Shown here one piece after another: positions 29,072 to 37,819 of a DNA stretch of 64,000 nt. The position numbers were made by a program, and so were the translations under genes. This DNA comes from Candidatus Aminicenantota bacterium (GTDB taxonomy: Bacteria > Acidobacteriota > Aminicenantia > Aminicenantales > Saccharicenantaceae): NCBI GenBank assembly GCA_014360015.1, contig JACIYJ010000001.1, positions 1 through 64,000 on the forward strand, given 5' to 3'. How positions within the stretch are numbered: position 1 is the first letter of the stretch; every line of letters begins with the position of its first letter. The notes under the pieces were generated by a model. That model worked only from the letters and a program-made list of their open reading frames with translations. It was not told the origin of the DNA and ran no database searches.

Positions 29072-30262
29072 ATGGCTTATTCTCATTCTCGGTTGGGAAC
29101 CTATGAAACCTGTCCCAGGCGGTACAAATTTGCCTATATTGACGGCCTGCGTCGCGAAGAAGAAGGCATTGAAGCTTTTCTGGGTAGTCGCTTTCATGAA
29201 GCCATGGAAAAGCTCTATTCTGAATTGCGCTTCAGAGTGATGAGCCTGGAGGAGCTCCTGGCTTTTTATGAAGACAGCTGGAAGAAAAATTTCCATGAAA
29301 AAATCGTCATCATCAATGAGGAAAGGACGGCTGATGATTATTTCCGGCTTGGCCAGAAATTTATTGAAGATTATTACCGGCACTATTACCCCTTCAATCA
29401 GAACCGAATTTTGGGAATTGAACAGGAGATCAAGGCTGACCTTGATGGTACGGGCAAATACATTCTCTGGGGCTTTATCGACCGGATTGACCTGACGCCT
29501 GATGGCGTTTACGAAATTCATGATTACAAGACCGGTTCAACTTTACCCAGCCAACAGGAAGTAGATTCAGACCGGCAACTGGCTCTTTATCAAATCGGAC
29601 TTCAGCAGAGATGGCCTCAGGCCAAAAAGGTCAGACTGGTCTGGCATTATGTCGCCTTTGACCAGGAATTTTCTTCGACCAGGACTCCAGAACAGCTGGA
29701 AGGATTGCGGCGGGAAATAATTGAATTGATAGATCAAATAGAGGCTGACCGGGAGTTTCCACCTAAGGAAAGCGCTCTTTGCGGCTGGTGTGCCTTTCAG
29801 GCCCTCTGTCCATTGAAAAAACATGAGATTGAGCTGGCACCTCTGCCGGCTAATGAATATCTCCAGGAAGAAGGTGTAAGACTGGTCAATCTCTATGCTG
29901 AATACACTGACAGAAAGAAAGAAATCGAAGCTGAGTTAGAAAAGTTAAAAGACGCCATCATTAAATATGCCCAGGACCGAGGGTTAGAAAGGGTGATGGG
30001 CAGCAACTTTCAGGTGACTCTTCGAAAACAGGAAAGGATTCAATTACCGGCTTCGGGAGATGAGCAGAGAAAGAGGCTGGAAATACTCCTCAAACAGGCT
30101 GGTCTCTGGGAACAGTATTCATCTTTAGACCGATTTGCCCTGGAAAGAGCCATCAAGAACAAAAAAATTGAAGACCACCTTCTTCAGGAATTATCAAAAC
30201 TGGTTTCCTTTGAAACCAGCATCGCCCTTTATCTGGCTAAAAAATCAAAAGCCGAAGAGTAA
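29072..30262 (+). CDS. RecB/Cas4-like PD-(D/E)XK nuclease with Fe-S cysteines
   Basis: A 396-residue nuclease. The core spans ~1-255: C14 (YETCPRRY), catalytic D137/D140 (GFIDRID) and D151-x-K153 (HDYKTG), a helix with Q-L-x-L-Y, then C237, C240 and C246 (CGWCAFQALC). The four cysteines match the iron-sulfur-stapled nuclease of AddB and Cas4. Residues ~265-396 form an extra helical/coiled region not part of the usual Cas4 core. No CRISPR array or cas gene is present, so a DNA-repair or general processing role is more likely. Confidence 0.9.
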   Translation: MAYSHSRLGTYETCPRRYKFAYIDGLRREEEGIEAFLGSRFHEAMEKLYSELRFRVMSLEELLAFYEDSWKKNFHEKIVIINEERTADDYFRLGQKFIEDYYRHYYPFNQNRILGIEQEIKADLDGTGKYILWGFIDRIDLTPDGVYEIHDYKTGSTLPSQQEVDSDRQLALYQIGLQQRWPQAKKVRLVWHYVAFDQEFSSTRTPEQLEGLRREIIELIDQIEADREFPPKESALCGWCAFQALCPLKKHEIELAPLPANEYLQEEGVRLVNLYAEYTDRKKEIEAELEKLKDAIIKYAQDRGLERVMGSNFQVTLRKQERIQLPASGDEQRKRLEILLKQAGLWEQYSSLDRFALERAIKNKKIEDHLLQELSKLVSFETSIALYLAKKSKAEE

Positions 30263-30566
30263 GCAGGTTCTGACCATTAATCCGAGAACTGCCCTTATTC
30301 TTCCAGCTCATTGCGCCAAAAGTCTCAGCCAGAAGCTTTCTTTTTCCATGATAAAAAAAATTAACGCAGGGCGGAATCTGAAAGCCAAGCCCGAAGGTTA
30401 TGATGGTGAGGCTTAGTGAAACTTCGGATAGCAGGTTAAAGAAAAATTTGGAAAAAAATTTGGATAATAGACAGAGACAGGAAAAATCACCGGCCAAAAA
30501 GCTGGCAGGTTAGTTGTGGCTTATTGTTCTCTAAGATATTAACTTTCGGGGAAAAAAGCAGTTCAG
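30263..30566. other. Intergenic region without recognised feature
   Basis: 304 bases between the convergent nuclease and HAD genes. It contains A-rich runs and a short direct repeat (AAATTTGGA twice near 30446-30470) but no convincing gene, hairpin terminator or RNA. Confidence 0.6.
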
Positions 30567-31232
30567 TCACTTTTTATCTTCATCAAAAATCAGTAGCAGC
30601 AGGTCATAGGGGGTATGGAGTAAAACCTGAGCTCCACTGGCCAATAGTTCCTGCGAATCTCGGAATCCCCAAAGGGCACCGGCCGGAAAAATTCCAGCAG
30701 CTACTGCTGTTTCCATGTCCACCGAAGTATCGCCGACATAGATGACTTCTGAGGGTTTTAGTTTCAATTCTTCAAGGACTAATCGAGCTGGCAGCGGATC
30801 AGGCTTAACTGGAACTCCAGGTTTGGCCCCTCTGATGACTTCGAAGGGGAAAGGCAGCAATTCTTTAGTCATCAATTCGGTGAATTCATGGGATTTATTG
30901 GAAAGTACTGCTGTTTTGATTCCAGCCTGCCTCAGCCTGGCCAGGACTTCGGGAATTCCCGGATATGGCCGCGAGGTGTGCCGCCAAATTTTTGCATATT
31001 CCTGGCGGTATTCCTGAATCAGTTGCCTTATGGCTTCAGGGTTATTGGCAATCTCTGGCACCGCTCTTTTAATTAAAACTTCCATTCCTTCGCCGACCAT
31101 CTTTTTGCACTCAGAGACAGAATACTCTCGGAAGCCATTTCTGAACATGACGAGATTCAGGGCCGTAGTGATATCATATATAGTATCAAGTAAGGTGCCG
31201 TCCAGATCAAAAATTACGCCTCGGAATTTCAT
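30567..31232 (-). CDS. HAD hydrolase, phosphoglycolate phosphatase-like
   Basis: About 221 residues from the ATG at 31232; a TTG seven codons earlier is possible. Motif I is FDLDGTLLDT, motif II is AVLSNKS, the motif III lysine is in PVKPDP, and motif IV is YVGDTSVDMETA. The alpha-helical cap is type C1. This is the Gph/PGP-like HAD-IA family, which removes phosphate from small molecules such as 2-phosphoglycolate. Substrate assignment is by family only. It lies 45 bp after the PIF1-like helicase gene on the same strand. Confidence 0.88.
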   Translation of the reverse strand: MKFRGVIFDLDGTLLDTIYDITTALNLVMFRNGFREYSVSECKKMVGEGMEVLIKRAVPEIANNPEAIRQLIQEYRQEYAKIWRHTSRPYPGIPEVLARLRQAGIKTAVLSNKSHEFTELMTKELLPFPFEVIRGAKPGVPVKPDPLPARLVLEELKLKPSEVIYVGDTSVDMETAVAAGIFPAGALWGFRDSQELLASGAQVLLHTPYDLLLLIFDEDKK

Positions 31233-31277
31233 GAGCAGTAATTTTAGATTCAAAGAAGATTTTAGTCAATGAAATGT

Positions 31278-32888
31278 CTATTTTTTCCTTGATGATTTTT
31301 GCACCGGCTCAATCATTTTGAGCTCAAGAATTCGGTCGAGACGGAAACAGCGTTCTTCGTTTCTTAAAAAGCAGTAAGCCATCAGGCCTTCAAAAGTTTT
31401 TCTGCCGTATTCCATCATACCCAGGGATTCGGGTCTGACCAGACGACGACTCTTGGTGTCGTCAGGTTTGAGATAAGTTATTTCCAGCAACATCTTTTTC
31501 TGGATGGCTTCCCTGATTCTTTGGCGTTTGACTTCGAGCGGAATTTTTTCCTCAGCTTTTCGGTACTGGAAATGAGTCAGGAAACGAACCACCCGATAAT
31601 CCATCATGATGTGGCTTTTTTTAATCGGCTTTTTCAAAACCAAACCTTCAAAGCTGGTGCAGCGGCTTAAAGCTACATAGACCTGGCCGTGAGCAAAGGT
31701 GCCGCGACCGATATCGACAATTACCCGGTCAAAAGTTTTTCCCTGGCTTTTGTGGATGGTCACGGCCCAGGCCAAGCGCAGCGGATACTGGGTAAAAGTG
31801 CCGACCACCCGGCTGATGATTTTTTTCTTTTTCTGGTCAAATTCAAAATGGAAAATTTCCCATTGGTGGGGCAGAACATCGACCAGGTCATTATTTTGCA
31901 GACGAACTAAGACCACATCAGGTTGCCCCGAGACTTTAATGATTTCTTCTATCCGACCAATGGAACCATTGACCCAGCGGCCATAAGGGTCGTTAGAAAG
32001 AAGCATGACCTGGGCACCTTCTTTGAGAGTCAGGGTTTCAGCGGTGGGCAGGCTGGTGCTGTCGAATTCTCCTTCGATCAGTCCTTCATAACGGTGAGCT
32101 TTTCCGGGAAGCTGGCTCAATCGCTCTTCGTTTATCCGGTCGGCAGCTTCGTTGGTGCTGGTCAGAGTGATGTAAAATTCGTCTTCCTTAGGGATAAAAT
32201 CAGGCTGGCAGCGGGCGTTCAGCTTAGCCAGCTGTTCTTCAGTCACCGAGCGATTTCTGATGGCGTTGAGTAATTCCAGAAAAGCGACATCCTTCTGCCT
32301 GAAAACTTTTTCCAGCTCCACAAATTCCAAGTCGAAATTTTCATCCTGAAAAACCCGGGCCGAAAAAAAGTAGGGCGAGTCATAATGGAGCGAAAAGACA
32401 GGCTGTTCGTTTTCAGTAACCACTGGGGGCAGCTGATAGAGATCGCCGATGAGAATCATCTGCAGCCCGCCAAAAGGCAGGTCGGGAAAATCACGATTCA
32501 GCCTCAGGGCCCGGTCCACGCAGTCCAGAAGATCTGCCCTGACCATGGAGATTTCATCGATGATCAGAGCATCCAGGTTTCTGATCAATTTTTGCTTCAG
32601 GGGATGAAGTCTTTTGACTTTATCGACGGTTACATCGGGCTTGAAAGAGAAAAAAGAATGGATGGTCTGACCCTCCACATTCAAAGCGGCGACGCCGGTT
32701 GGCGCCAGAACCACAACATTTTTCCGGGTATTTTTTCGAAAGTAATCGAGGAGGGTACTCTTACCAGTACCGGCCCGTCCGGTGATGAAAACTGATTTGT
32801 CGGTTTTTTCCAGAAGCTCTAAGGTTTTTTGAAAATCCGGAGTTAACTCCAGAGTCTCCATCTGGCCCTTTTCCTGGATTTTTTCCAT
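31278..32888 (-). CDS. PIF1-like SF1B helicase with C-terminal WYL domain
   Basis: 536 residues. The helicase core has Walker A GRAGTGKST (37-45), motif II ALIIDEISM, GDLYQLPPV, and the late motifs VTIHKSQGKTFDR and YVALSRC. The C-terminal ~70 residues (REAIQKKMLLEITYL to FRLDRILELK) are a WYL domain. This architecture is known in bacterial PIF1 proteins, including a Thermotoga enzyme in which the WYL domain binds single-stranded DNA. It probably unwinds 5'-to-3' DNA structures in repair. A start at the ATG at 32861 has a better ribosome binding site (AGGAAAAGGG). Confidence 0.92.
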   Translation of the reverse strand: MEKIQEKGQMETLELTPDFQKTLELLEKTDKSVFITGRAGTGKSTLLDYFRKNTRKNVVVLAPTGVAALNVEGQTIHSFFSFKPDVTVDKVKRLHPLKQKLIRNLDALIIDEISMVRADLLDCVDRALRLNRDFPDLPFGGLQMILIGDLYQLPPVVTENEQPVFSLHYDSPYFFSARVFQDENFDLEFVELEKVFRQKDVAFLELLNAIRNRSVTEEQLAKLNARCQPDFIPKEDEFYITLTSTNEAADRINEERLSQLPGKAHRYEGLIEGEFDSTSLPTAETLTLKEGAQVMLLSNDPYGRWVNGSIGRIEEIIKVSGQPDVVLVRLQNNDLVDVLPHQWEIFHFEFDQKKKKIISRVVGTFTQYPLRLAWAVTIHKSQGKTFDRVIVDIGRGTFAHGQVYVALSRCTSFEGLVLKKPIKKSHIMMDYRVVRFLTHFQYRKAEEKIPLEVKRQRIREAIQKKMLLEITYLKPDDTKSRRLVRPESLGMMEYGRKTFEGLMAYCFLRNEERCFRLDRILELKMIEPVQKSSRKK

Positions 32889-32965
32889 CGGTTATATTTT
32901 TATCATATATTGGGAGTTATTCAAGAAAAATTCAAAACTCTCAACAAAGTAATGGACACAAAAAT

Positions 32966-33020
32966 CGGGCCCGAAATCTCAATTGTCAGAAGGCTGACTT
33001 TGAAAATTATGATTCGGGCC
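32966..33020. promoter_or_regulatory. Nested inverted repeats upstream of hypothetical gene
   Basis: GGCCCGAA (32968-32975) pairs with TTCGGGCC (33013-33020). Inside it GTCAG-AAGG-CTGAC makes a second 5-bp hairpin. The pattern suggests a folded leader or a small RNA ahead of the gene at 33112. Confidence 0.4.
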
Positions 33021-33111
33021 TGGAAGAAACAGCAATTTGTTTTTATTTGCTATTTCCATTATACTAAGAACAAAAAAGAAATTCCCTGAGAATTTCTGGA
33101 AGGAGAACTGT

Positions 33112-33552
33112 ATGGAAATCAAGCTTACAAAAGAGCAGTATGAAAAGCTGCTAGAATTGGTTTATCTGGGAAACTGGATGATCAATGCCTACCGGACGGA
33201 CGATTATCTGGAAGAATATTTTGAGGTTGTGTCTCATATATTTTCGCAGGCAGCAGAAGCTGGAATAGAAGGTAAGGTAATCAAAGACGAAACTGAAAAC
33301 AAATACTTGCCTTCGTATGATTTTGAGGAGAGCCTGATGGATTTCATCAGCGAATATGACAGTTTCTGTTTCTGGGAAGAATTGATCAACCGGCTGGCGG
33401 AAAGGGATGCGGTCAGAGAATTTGGCAGCACCCCGCTCGATAAGATTGACCTGGAAGAATTTCTGGAGAAGAAGGATAAGTACCTGCGGAAATACGAACA
33501 GGAAGTTGAAGAAAACGGCATTAGGCATCTGGAAGTGGTGAAAAATTCCTGA
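33112..33552 (+). CDS. Hypothetical acidic protein
   Basis: 146 residues from the ATG at 33112, supported by AAGGAG. I do not recognise a family. The protein is acidic, mostly helical by composition, with no signal peptide, membrane segment or cysteine motif. It begins MEIKLTKEQYEKLLELVYLG and ends in a Glu/Lys-rich helix. Good coding start and codon use like its neighbours support a real gene. It is flanked by genes on the opposite strand, so it is transcribed alone. Confidence 0.7.
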   Translation: MEIKLTKEQYEKLLELVYLGNWMINAYRTDDYLEEYFEVVSHIFSQAAEAGIEGKVIKDETENKYLPSYDFEESLMDFISEYDSFCFWEELINRLAERDAVREFGSTPLDKIDLEEFLEKKDKYLRKYEQEVEENGIRHLEVVKNS

Positions 33553-33705
33553 CTGCGGCGGGCTACTTTTTTCAACTGGTTTAATGTAGAGAAAGAACCC
33601 TCTTAGATTCTTTAACTATCTACTATATAACTGATTTCAATTTACATATTGCCTGGTTTGTGATTCCAACTGTTTTTCTTTAAAAAATTAAGAATAGCCT
33701 TTTGC

Positions 33706-36684
33706 CTAATCTTTCTGGACAGCATCTTTAACACAGCGGAAGCCTACTGTGGCGCAGCGGTCAAGAGAAGGAGCTAACAGCAGCAGGATTTGCTGGCGGT
33801 TTACGGGTAAGGGTCCGCTTTTAGGATACCAGATGCTGGCTTCAGGTGCATAGTAGCTTCCCCCTTTTATCATCACGTAAGTATAGACTCCATTGTCGTA
33901 GACATCAGCCGTCAGCTGCCAGACGTTGCCCACTAAGTCAAGTACTCCAAAGGGACTGGCACCGGCCGGAAAAGCATCAACAGCTGTGGTCTGACCCGTC
34001 TTGTTATTGCAGCGAGCCGGATCAAACTCATTGCCCCAGGGATAAAGCCGTCCGTCCCTTCCCTGAGCTGCATACTGCCATTCGATTTCAGTTGGCAAGC
34101 GTTTTCCTGCCCAGCGAGCGTAAGCTTCAGCATCTTCCAGACTGACCCAGACTACCGGGTGATTTTCCTGCCCGGCGGGTGGTTTACCATTGACCCAGTG
34201 CTTGAGAAAATTGGTTTGGTCCTTAGGTTTATAGCCTGATTTTTTCAGGAACAGAGCGAACTGAGCATTAGTGACAGGATACTTATCTATGAAAAATCTT
34301 CTAACTTTTACTTTTAGGCCATCGGCTTTTTCTGGATAGGGAATGACTGGGTTGGGGTCGTCGGGATTGCCGACCGTGTTGAAAACATACTCACCGCCAG
34401 GAATTTCCACCATCCCTTCTGGAGCGCTATCAGCCAGCGGCGTTAATTTAATCGAGCTTATCAGGCGAGGAAGGGCAGAGGACAGATGAATAACTCTTTC
34501 ATCCAGAATTTCTCCTTCAGCTGAAAAGAGCTGGATGACGATTTTTTCGCCTTTGCCCCTGAATTTTTCCCAGAGAGAAAATTCAGTATCTTCAGCCGGC
34601 AGGCTTATTGGTTGCGCTTCATATGAAGGATTACCGGCAGTGATGACCAGCTTTCCGCCGGCTGGCTTTTTATTGAGCCTGATGATCAGTCTGTCTCTCA
34701 TCCTTTCAGGCTGGATGATTTCAGGAAAGACAGCCAGGCATTCCACATTGCCTTCGAGACGGGTATCCAGATGATGCTGGCTGAAGGCTTCGACTTCAAC
34801 CGGAAGATACAGCTTATCGTTCACCTTTTCTGGCTTTACTTCTTCATGCCGCCAGAGGCTGAGGTAATGAAAGCCTGCTTTTTCTTTGATTGGAACGAGC
34901 GGTCCGCTGTAACCTTCTGGTTTCAGGCTGAAGATGGTGAAAATAATTTTTTCCTGGGTGGGCCAGCAATTAACCCAGAGTCCATCAACCAGTGTGGGAT
35001 AAAGCGGAATCCAGTTCGGGCTGACAAAGGCCGAATGGTTTTCCCTCAAAATTTTGGTTGTCCGTCCTAAATACCGCAGGTCTTCTTCCAGACAGTCAGG
35101 CCGTCCAGGCCGCATGGTATTGATTTCACAGCCGTATCCGTTGAAGAAAGCTACAGCTGCTTCCCGCCGGAACCGACCCTCTCCCAGCTGGATGACTCTG
35201 AAGATGGCAAATTCGGGTTTTATGAACTTGTTCAGGTTCAGCGGGGGCGGAAGATAAAGGGCATCATGGACGCGACCGGCCACAATTCCCGGCATGTCTT
35301 TGGGAACAGCCATACCTTCGCTATACATAATGATTCCGGGCTTGACCCGGTCAGCCATTTCCTGAAATTCACGGCTCGATTCACCCCAGGTGTCCAATAT
35401 AACGCCATCTGCCTGAAGCTCCCTTAGGATGCTTTCCATGGCTTTCAAGTGCTCTTCGCGGCGGGTGCTTTCATCCCAGGGGTTGTAGGAAATAAAATAT
35501 TTTTTGCCTTTTTCGTGGACAAATGCCACCTGGCGTTTGAGCTCGGCAATACCTCCTGGTAGGTCTCGATACATATCCCACTGATTGCGCTGGTCAAGGC
35601 CCAGTCGGGGCCAGGTTGGCCAGAGAGAATAAATATCTATTCCACCAACCAGCTTATCCCAGGCAAATAAGTTCTGGTAAAAAGTGTATTTTTGCTTTTC
35701 GCGGTCGTAATAGGTATGGTCCCAGGCAAATTGCAGCAGCATCAGGTAAGCTTTTCTTATCCACTTAAGGTCAGCTCGCTCAAAAAGAGTGTTGTCGAAT
35801 TTTTCCAGGTCGTAAAGATATCTCTTCCGAAACATAATTTCCAGTCCACCCAGCCAGTTTTCTGGCGGGAAAAGAGTATCTGCGGCCAGCCCGGAATTAT
35901 TATTAGACTGTGCCGGATGAACATCAAAATACAGGTTGTACTCAACCCAACCACCCGGTTCCAGAGTGGCTATCCATCTCCTGACCTCAGCTTTTTCACT
36001 CCGGTCTCTTCGAGCCAGGCCAGTTAGATGAAGGCCCGGAGCTATTTCTAAATCACAGAACCCCAGATGCCAGGCGTTATCCGGAAGAAGCACTCCAATC
36101 GGTTTTTTGTCCGGCCGATAGAGCAAAGTCCGGCTCAAATAATGAGGCCATTTGTTAGGCAGACCAGCAGTGATATAAACTCTATCTGGTCCTTCACCTA
36201 AGGGTACCAGGTTTTCCAGCTTAATTTTTTCTGAGGTCCTGTTTTCCAGCCGGAGGCAAAGGTTTATTCCTGGATAAGAAGAGGCCTTTTGGGTAATGGT
36301 ACCTGCAAGATTTTTGCTCACCCGAAAACTGAGGCTTTTTTCTGAAGGATTACTGCGGGTGAAGATTACAGACATTTCTTGACTGGACAAAGGCTTGAAT
36401 CCAGCGGCTGACAGAAGTTTATCTGAAAGAAGCAAGGTGAAAAGTGGCAGTGGAGCCCTGAGTCGGATTTCTTTATTTTCAGAAAAACCTATGCTTTCCA
36501 CCATCAGACCGGACTTATTGGTGATTGATAAATTTAAATAATTCAGTTCTAACCCAGGTGAGGATTTTTGGGTTTCTGTTGCCCTTAAAGGTGAGCAAAA
36601 GAAAAAAAATAAAAGGGTAAAAACCAGAAGGGAAAAAGCTATCAGTTTTTTCCTGACTGCCTTTCCTGTCTCAAATATTTTCAT
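33706..36684 (-). CDS. Exported GH-like / SUMF1 (formylglycine-enzyme fold) fusion
   Basis: About 992 residues from the ATG at 36684 (CAGGAG upstream; a longer start is possible). A signal peptide is followed by a ~300-residue beta-sandwich-like region, a TIM-barrel-like region (~330-560) with GVILDTWGESS and YSEGMAVPKD that resembles DUF6259/glycosidase-like proteins, another beta-rich part, and a C-terminal SUMF1/FGE-sulfatase domain (~755-985) with FFIDKYPVTNAQFALF, RLPTEIEWQYAA and GNVWQLTADVY. The paired catalytic cysteines of true formylglycine-generating enzymes are absent, so this domain is probably a binding or structural module. It is likely periplasmic or surface polysaccharide related. 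Confidence 0.75.
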   Translation of the reverse strand: MKIFETGKAVRKKLIAFSLLVFTLLFFFFCSPLRATETQKSSPGLELNYLNLSITNKSGLMVESIGFSENKEIRLRAPLPLFTLLLSDKLLSAAGFKPLSSQEMSVIFTRSNPSEKSLSFRVSKNLAGTITQKASSYPGINLCLRLENRTSEKIKLENLVPLGEGPDRVYITAGLPNKWPHYLSRTLLYRPDKKPIGVLLPDNAWHLGFCDLEIAPGLHLTGLARRDRSEKAEVRRWIATLEPGGWVEYNLYFDVHPAQSNNNSGLAADTLFPPENWLGGLEIMFRKRYLYDLEKFDNTLFERADLKWIRKAYLMLLQFAWDHTYYDREKQKYTFYQNLFAWDKLVGGIDIYSLWPTWPRLGLDQRNQWDMYRDLPGGIAELKRQVAFVHEKGKKYFISYNPWDESTRREEHLKAMESILRELQADGVILDTWGESSREFQEMADRVKPGIIMYSEGMAVPKDMPGIVAGRVHDALYLPPPLNLNKFIKPEFAIFRVIQLGEGRFRREAAVAFFNGYGCEINTMRPGRPDCLEEDLRYLGRTTKILRENHSAFVSPNWIPLYPTLVDGLWVNCWPTQEKIIFTIFSLKPEGYSGPLVPIKEKAGFHYLSLWRHEEVKPEKVNDKLYLPVEVEAFSQHHLDTRLEGNVECLAVFPEIIQPERMRDRLIIRLNKKPAGGKLVITAGNPSYEAQPISLPAEDTEFSLWEKFRGKGEKIVIQLFSAEGEILDERVIHLSSALPRLISSIKLTPLADSAPEGMVEIPGGEYVFNTVGNPDDPNPVIPYPEKADGLKVKVRRFFIDKYPVTNAQFALFLKKSGYKPKDQTNFLKHWVNGKPPAGQENHPVVWVSLEDAEAYARWAGKRLPTEIEWQYAAQGRDGRLYPWGNEFDPARCNNKTGQTTAVDAFPAGASPFGVLDLVGNVWQLTADVYDNGVYTYVMIKGGSYYAPEASIWYPKSGPLPVNRQQILLLLAPSLDRCATVGFRCVKDAVQKD

Positions 36685-36879
36685 CTTTCGAAACTCCTGC
36701 GATAATTTTCTCTGATTTTTGAGGTCAAGACAAGTAAATATCAAGGCTCAATAAATCGGTGATACTTGTTGTTTAGGCTTTCCTAACTGCGGGTGAATCA
36801 TGAAAGTCAGGATCTGATAGCAGTCCAAAGTTGACGATTTTCAGGTTAAAGACCATAATAAAAAAACTGGAGGAAAGAA

Positions 36880-37788
36880 ATGATTAAGAATCTCAAAGCT
36901 GACATTCTCATCATAGGGGCCGGACCGGCAGGCCTAACGGCGGCCATCTATGCGGCCAGAGCCGGCAAGAAAACGCTGGTGCTTGAAGGTCGCTCACCAT
37001 CACGGCTGGCTTTAGGTTATGAGATAGAGAATTACCCAGGTTTTATGGCCATAAATAGCCTGGAGCTTCTGGACAGATTCAGGCAACAGGCTCAGCATCA
37101 TGGGGCAGAGATAATTAAAGAAGAAGCTATTGCCCTGGCCCTGGAAGGACAACTCAAATATGTTACTACCAAAGATTCTTTCATCGAGGCCAGGACAGTC
37201 ATAATTGCTACAGGCAAGCCTTTTACCAGGGAGCGGATGATTCCGGGCGAAGAAAAATTTACTGGGCTCGGGGTAAGCTATTGTGCCACCTGTGACGGCC
37301 CGCTCTATCGGGGCAGGGAAGTCCTGGCTTATGGTCTGTCAGAAGAAACGGCCGAAGAAATTCTGGAACTTGACCAGATGGGTTGCAAAGTGCGGCTGGT
37401 GACGGGAAAGAAAATAAAACCTGAGTACAGTTCTGACCTGGAAAAACTCAAACAAAAAGGCATTCCGGTATATGAGAATTATGAACTTAAAGAAATCGCT
37501 GGTCAGAAAAGAGTAGAGAAAGCCATCATCGAAAAGGATGGTCAAATAGAAGAAATTCAAGTTTCAGCTGTATTCATCTTCAGAGAGATTCCCAGCACCG
37601 CTCTGTTTACTAAAGCCGGTCTGAGTCTTGATCAGAAACAATGTCTGGTGGTTGATCGCAACCAGAAAACCAACATCGATGGGGTGTTTGCTGCCGGCGA
37701 TGTGACCTGCGGTAGCATGCAGATAGCCTCAGCGGTGGGTGAGGGTTGCGTAGCCGCTATGCAGGCTCTGGCTTATCTCAGGAAATAG
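36880..37788 (+). CDS. Thioredoxin reductase-like flavoprotein, NADPH motif lost
   Basis: 302 residues. The FAD-binding GAGPAGLTAA motif, the redox pair C135-x-x-C138 (SYCATCDG) and the C-terminal GVFAAGDVTCG are canonical for thioredoxin reductase. The second nucleotide-binding site is not: where NADPH enzymes have GxGxxA and HRRxxxR, this has YGLSEET (151-157) and VTGKKIK. Related enzymes that lack this site use other reductants such as ferredoxin. It is transcribed alone with AGGA upstream, and converges with the LD-carboxypeptidase gene. No thioredoxin gene is adjacent. Confidence 0.85.
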   Translation: MIKNLKADILIIGAGPAGLTAAIYAARAGKKTLVLEGRSPSRLALGYEIENYPGFMAINSLELLDRFRQQAQHHGAEIIKEEAIALALEGQLKYVTTKDSFIEARTVIIATGKPFTRERMIPGEEKFTGLGVSYCATCDGPLYRGREVLAYGLSEETAEEILELDQMGCKVRLVTGKKIKPEYSSDLEKLKQKGIPVYENYELKEIAGQKRVEKAIIEKDGQIEEIQVSAVFIFREIPSTALFTKAGLSLDQKQCLVVDRNQKTNIDGVFAAGDVTCGSMQIASAVGEGCVAAMQALAYLRK

Positions 37789-37819
37789 TCAGTTTTCTGA
37801 AGGTTTTCATCCAGAGAGA

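Noticed and set aside
29072..30262. CRISPR-associated Cas4
   Set aside because: No CRISPR repeats, Cas1 or Cas2 occur in the window, and the protein is much longer than Cas4.
30263..30566. Terminator at CCGGCCAAAAAGCTGG
   Set aside because: The stem has an unpaired internal position and too few pairs to be convincing.
33706..36684. Active formylglycine-generating enzyme
   Set aside because: The catalytic cysteine pair expected after the GNVWQ motif is not present.
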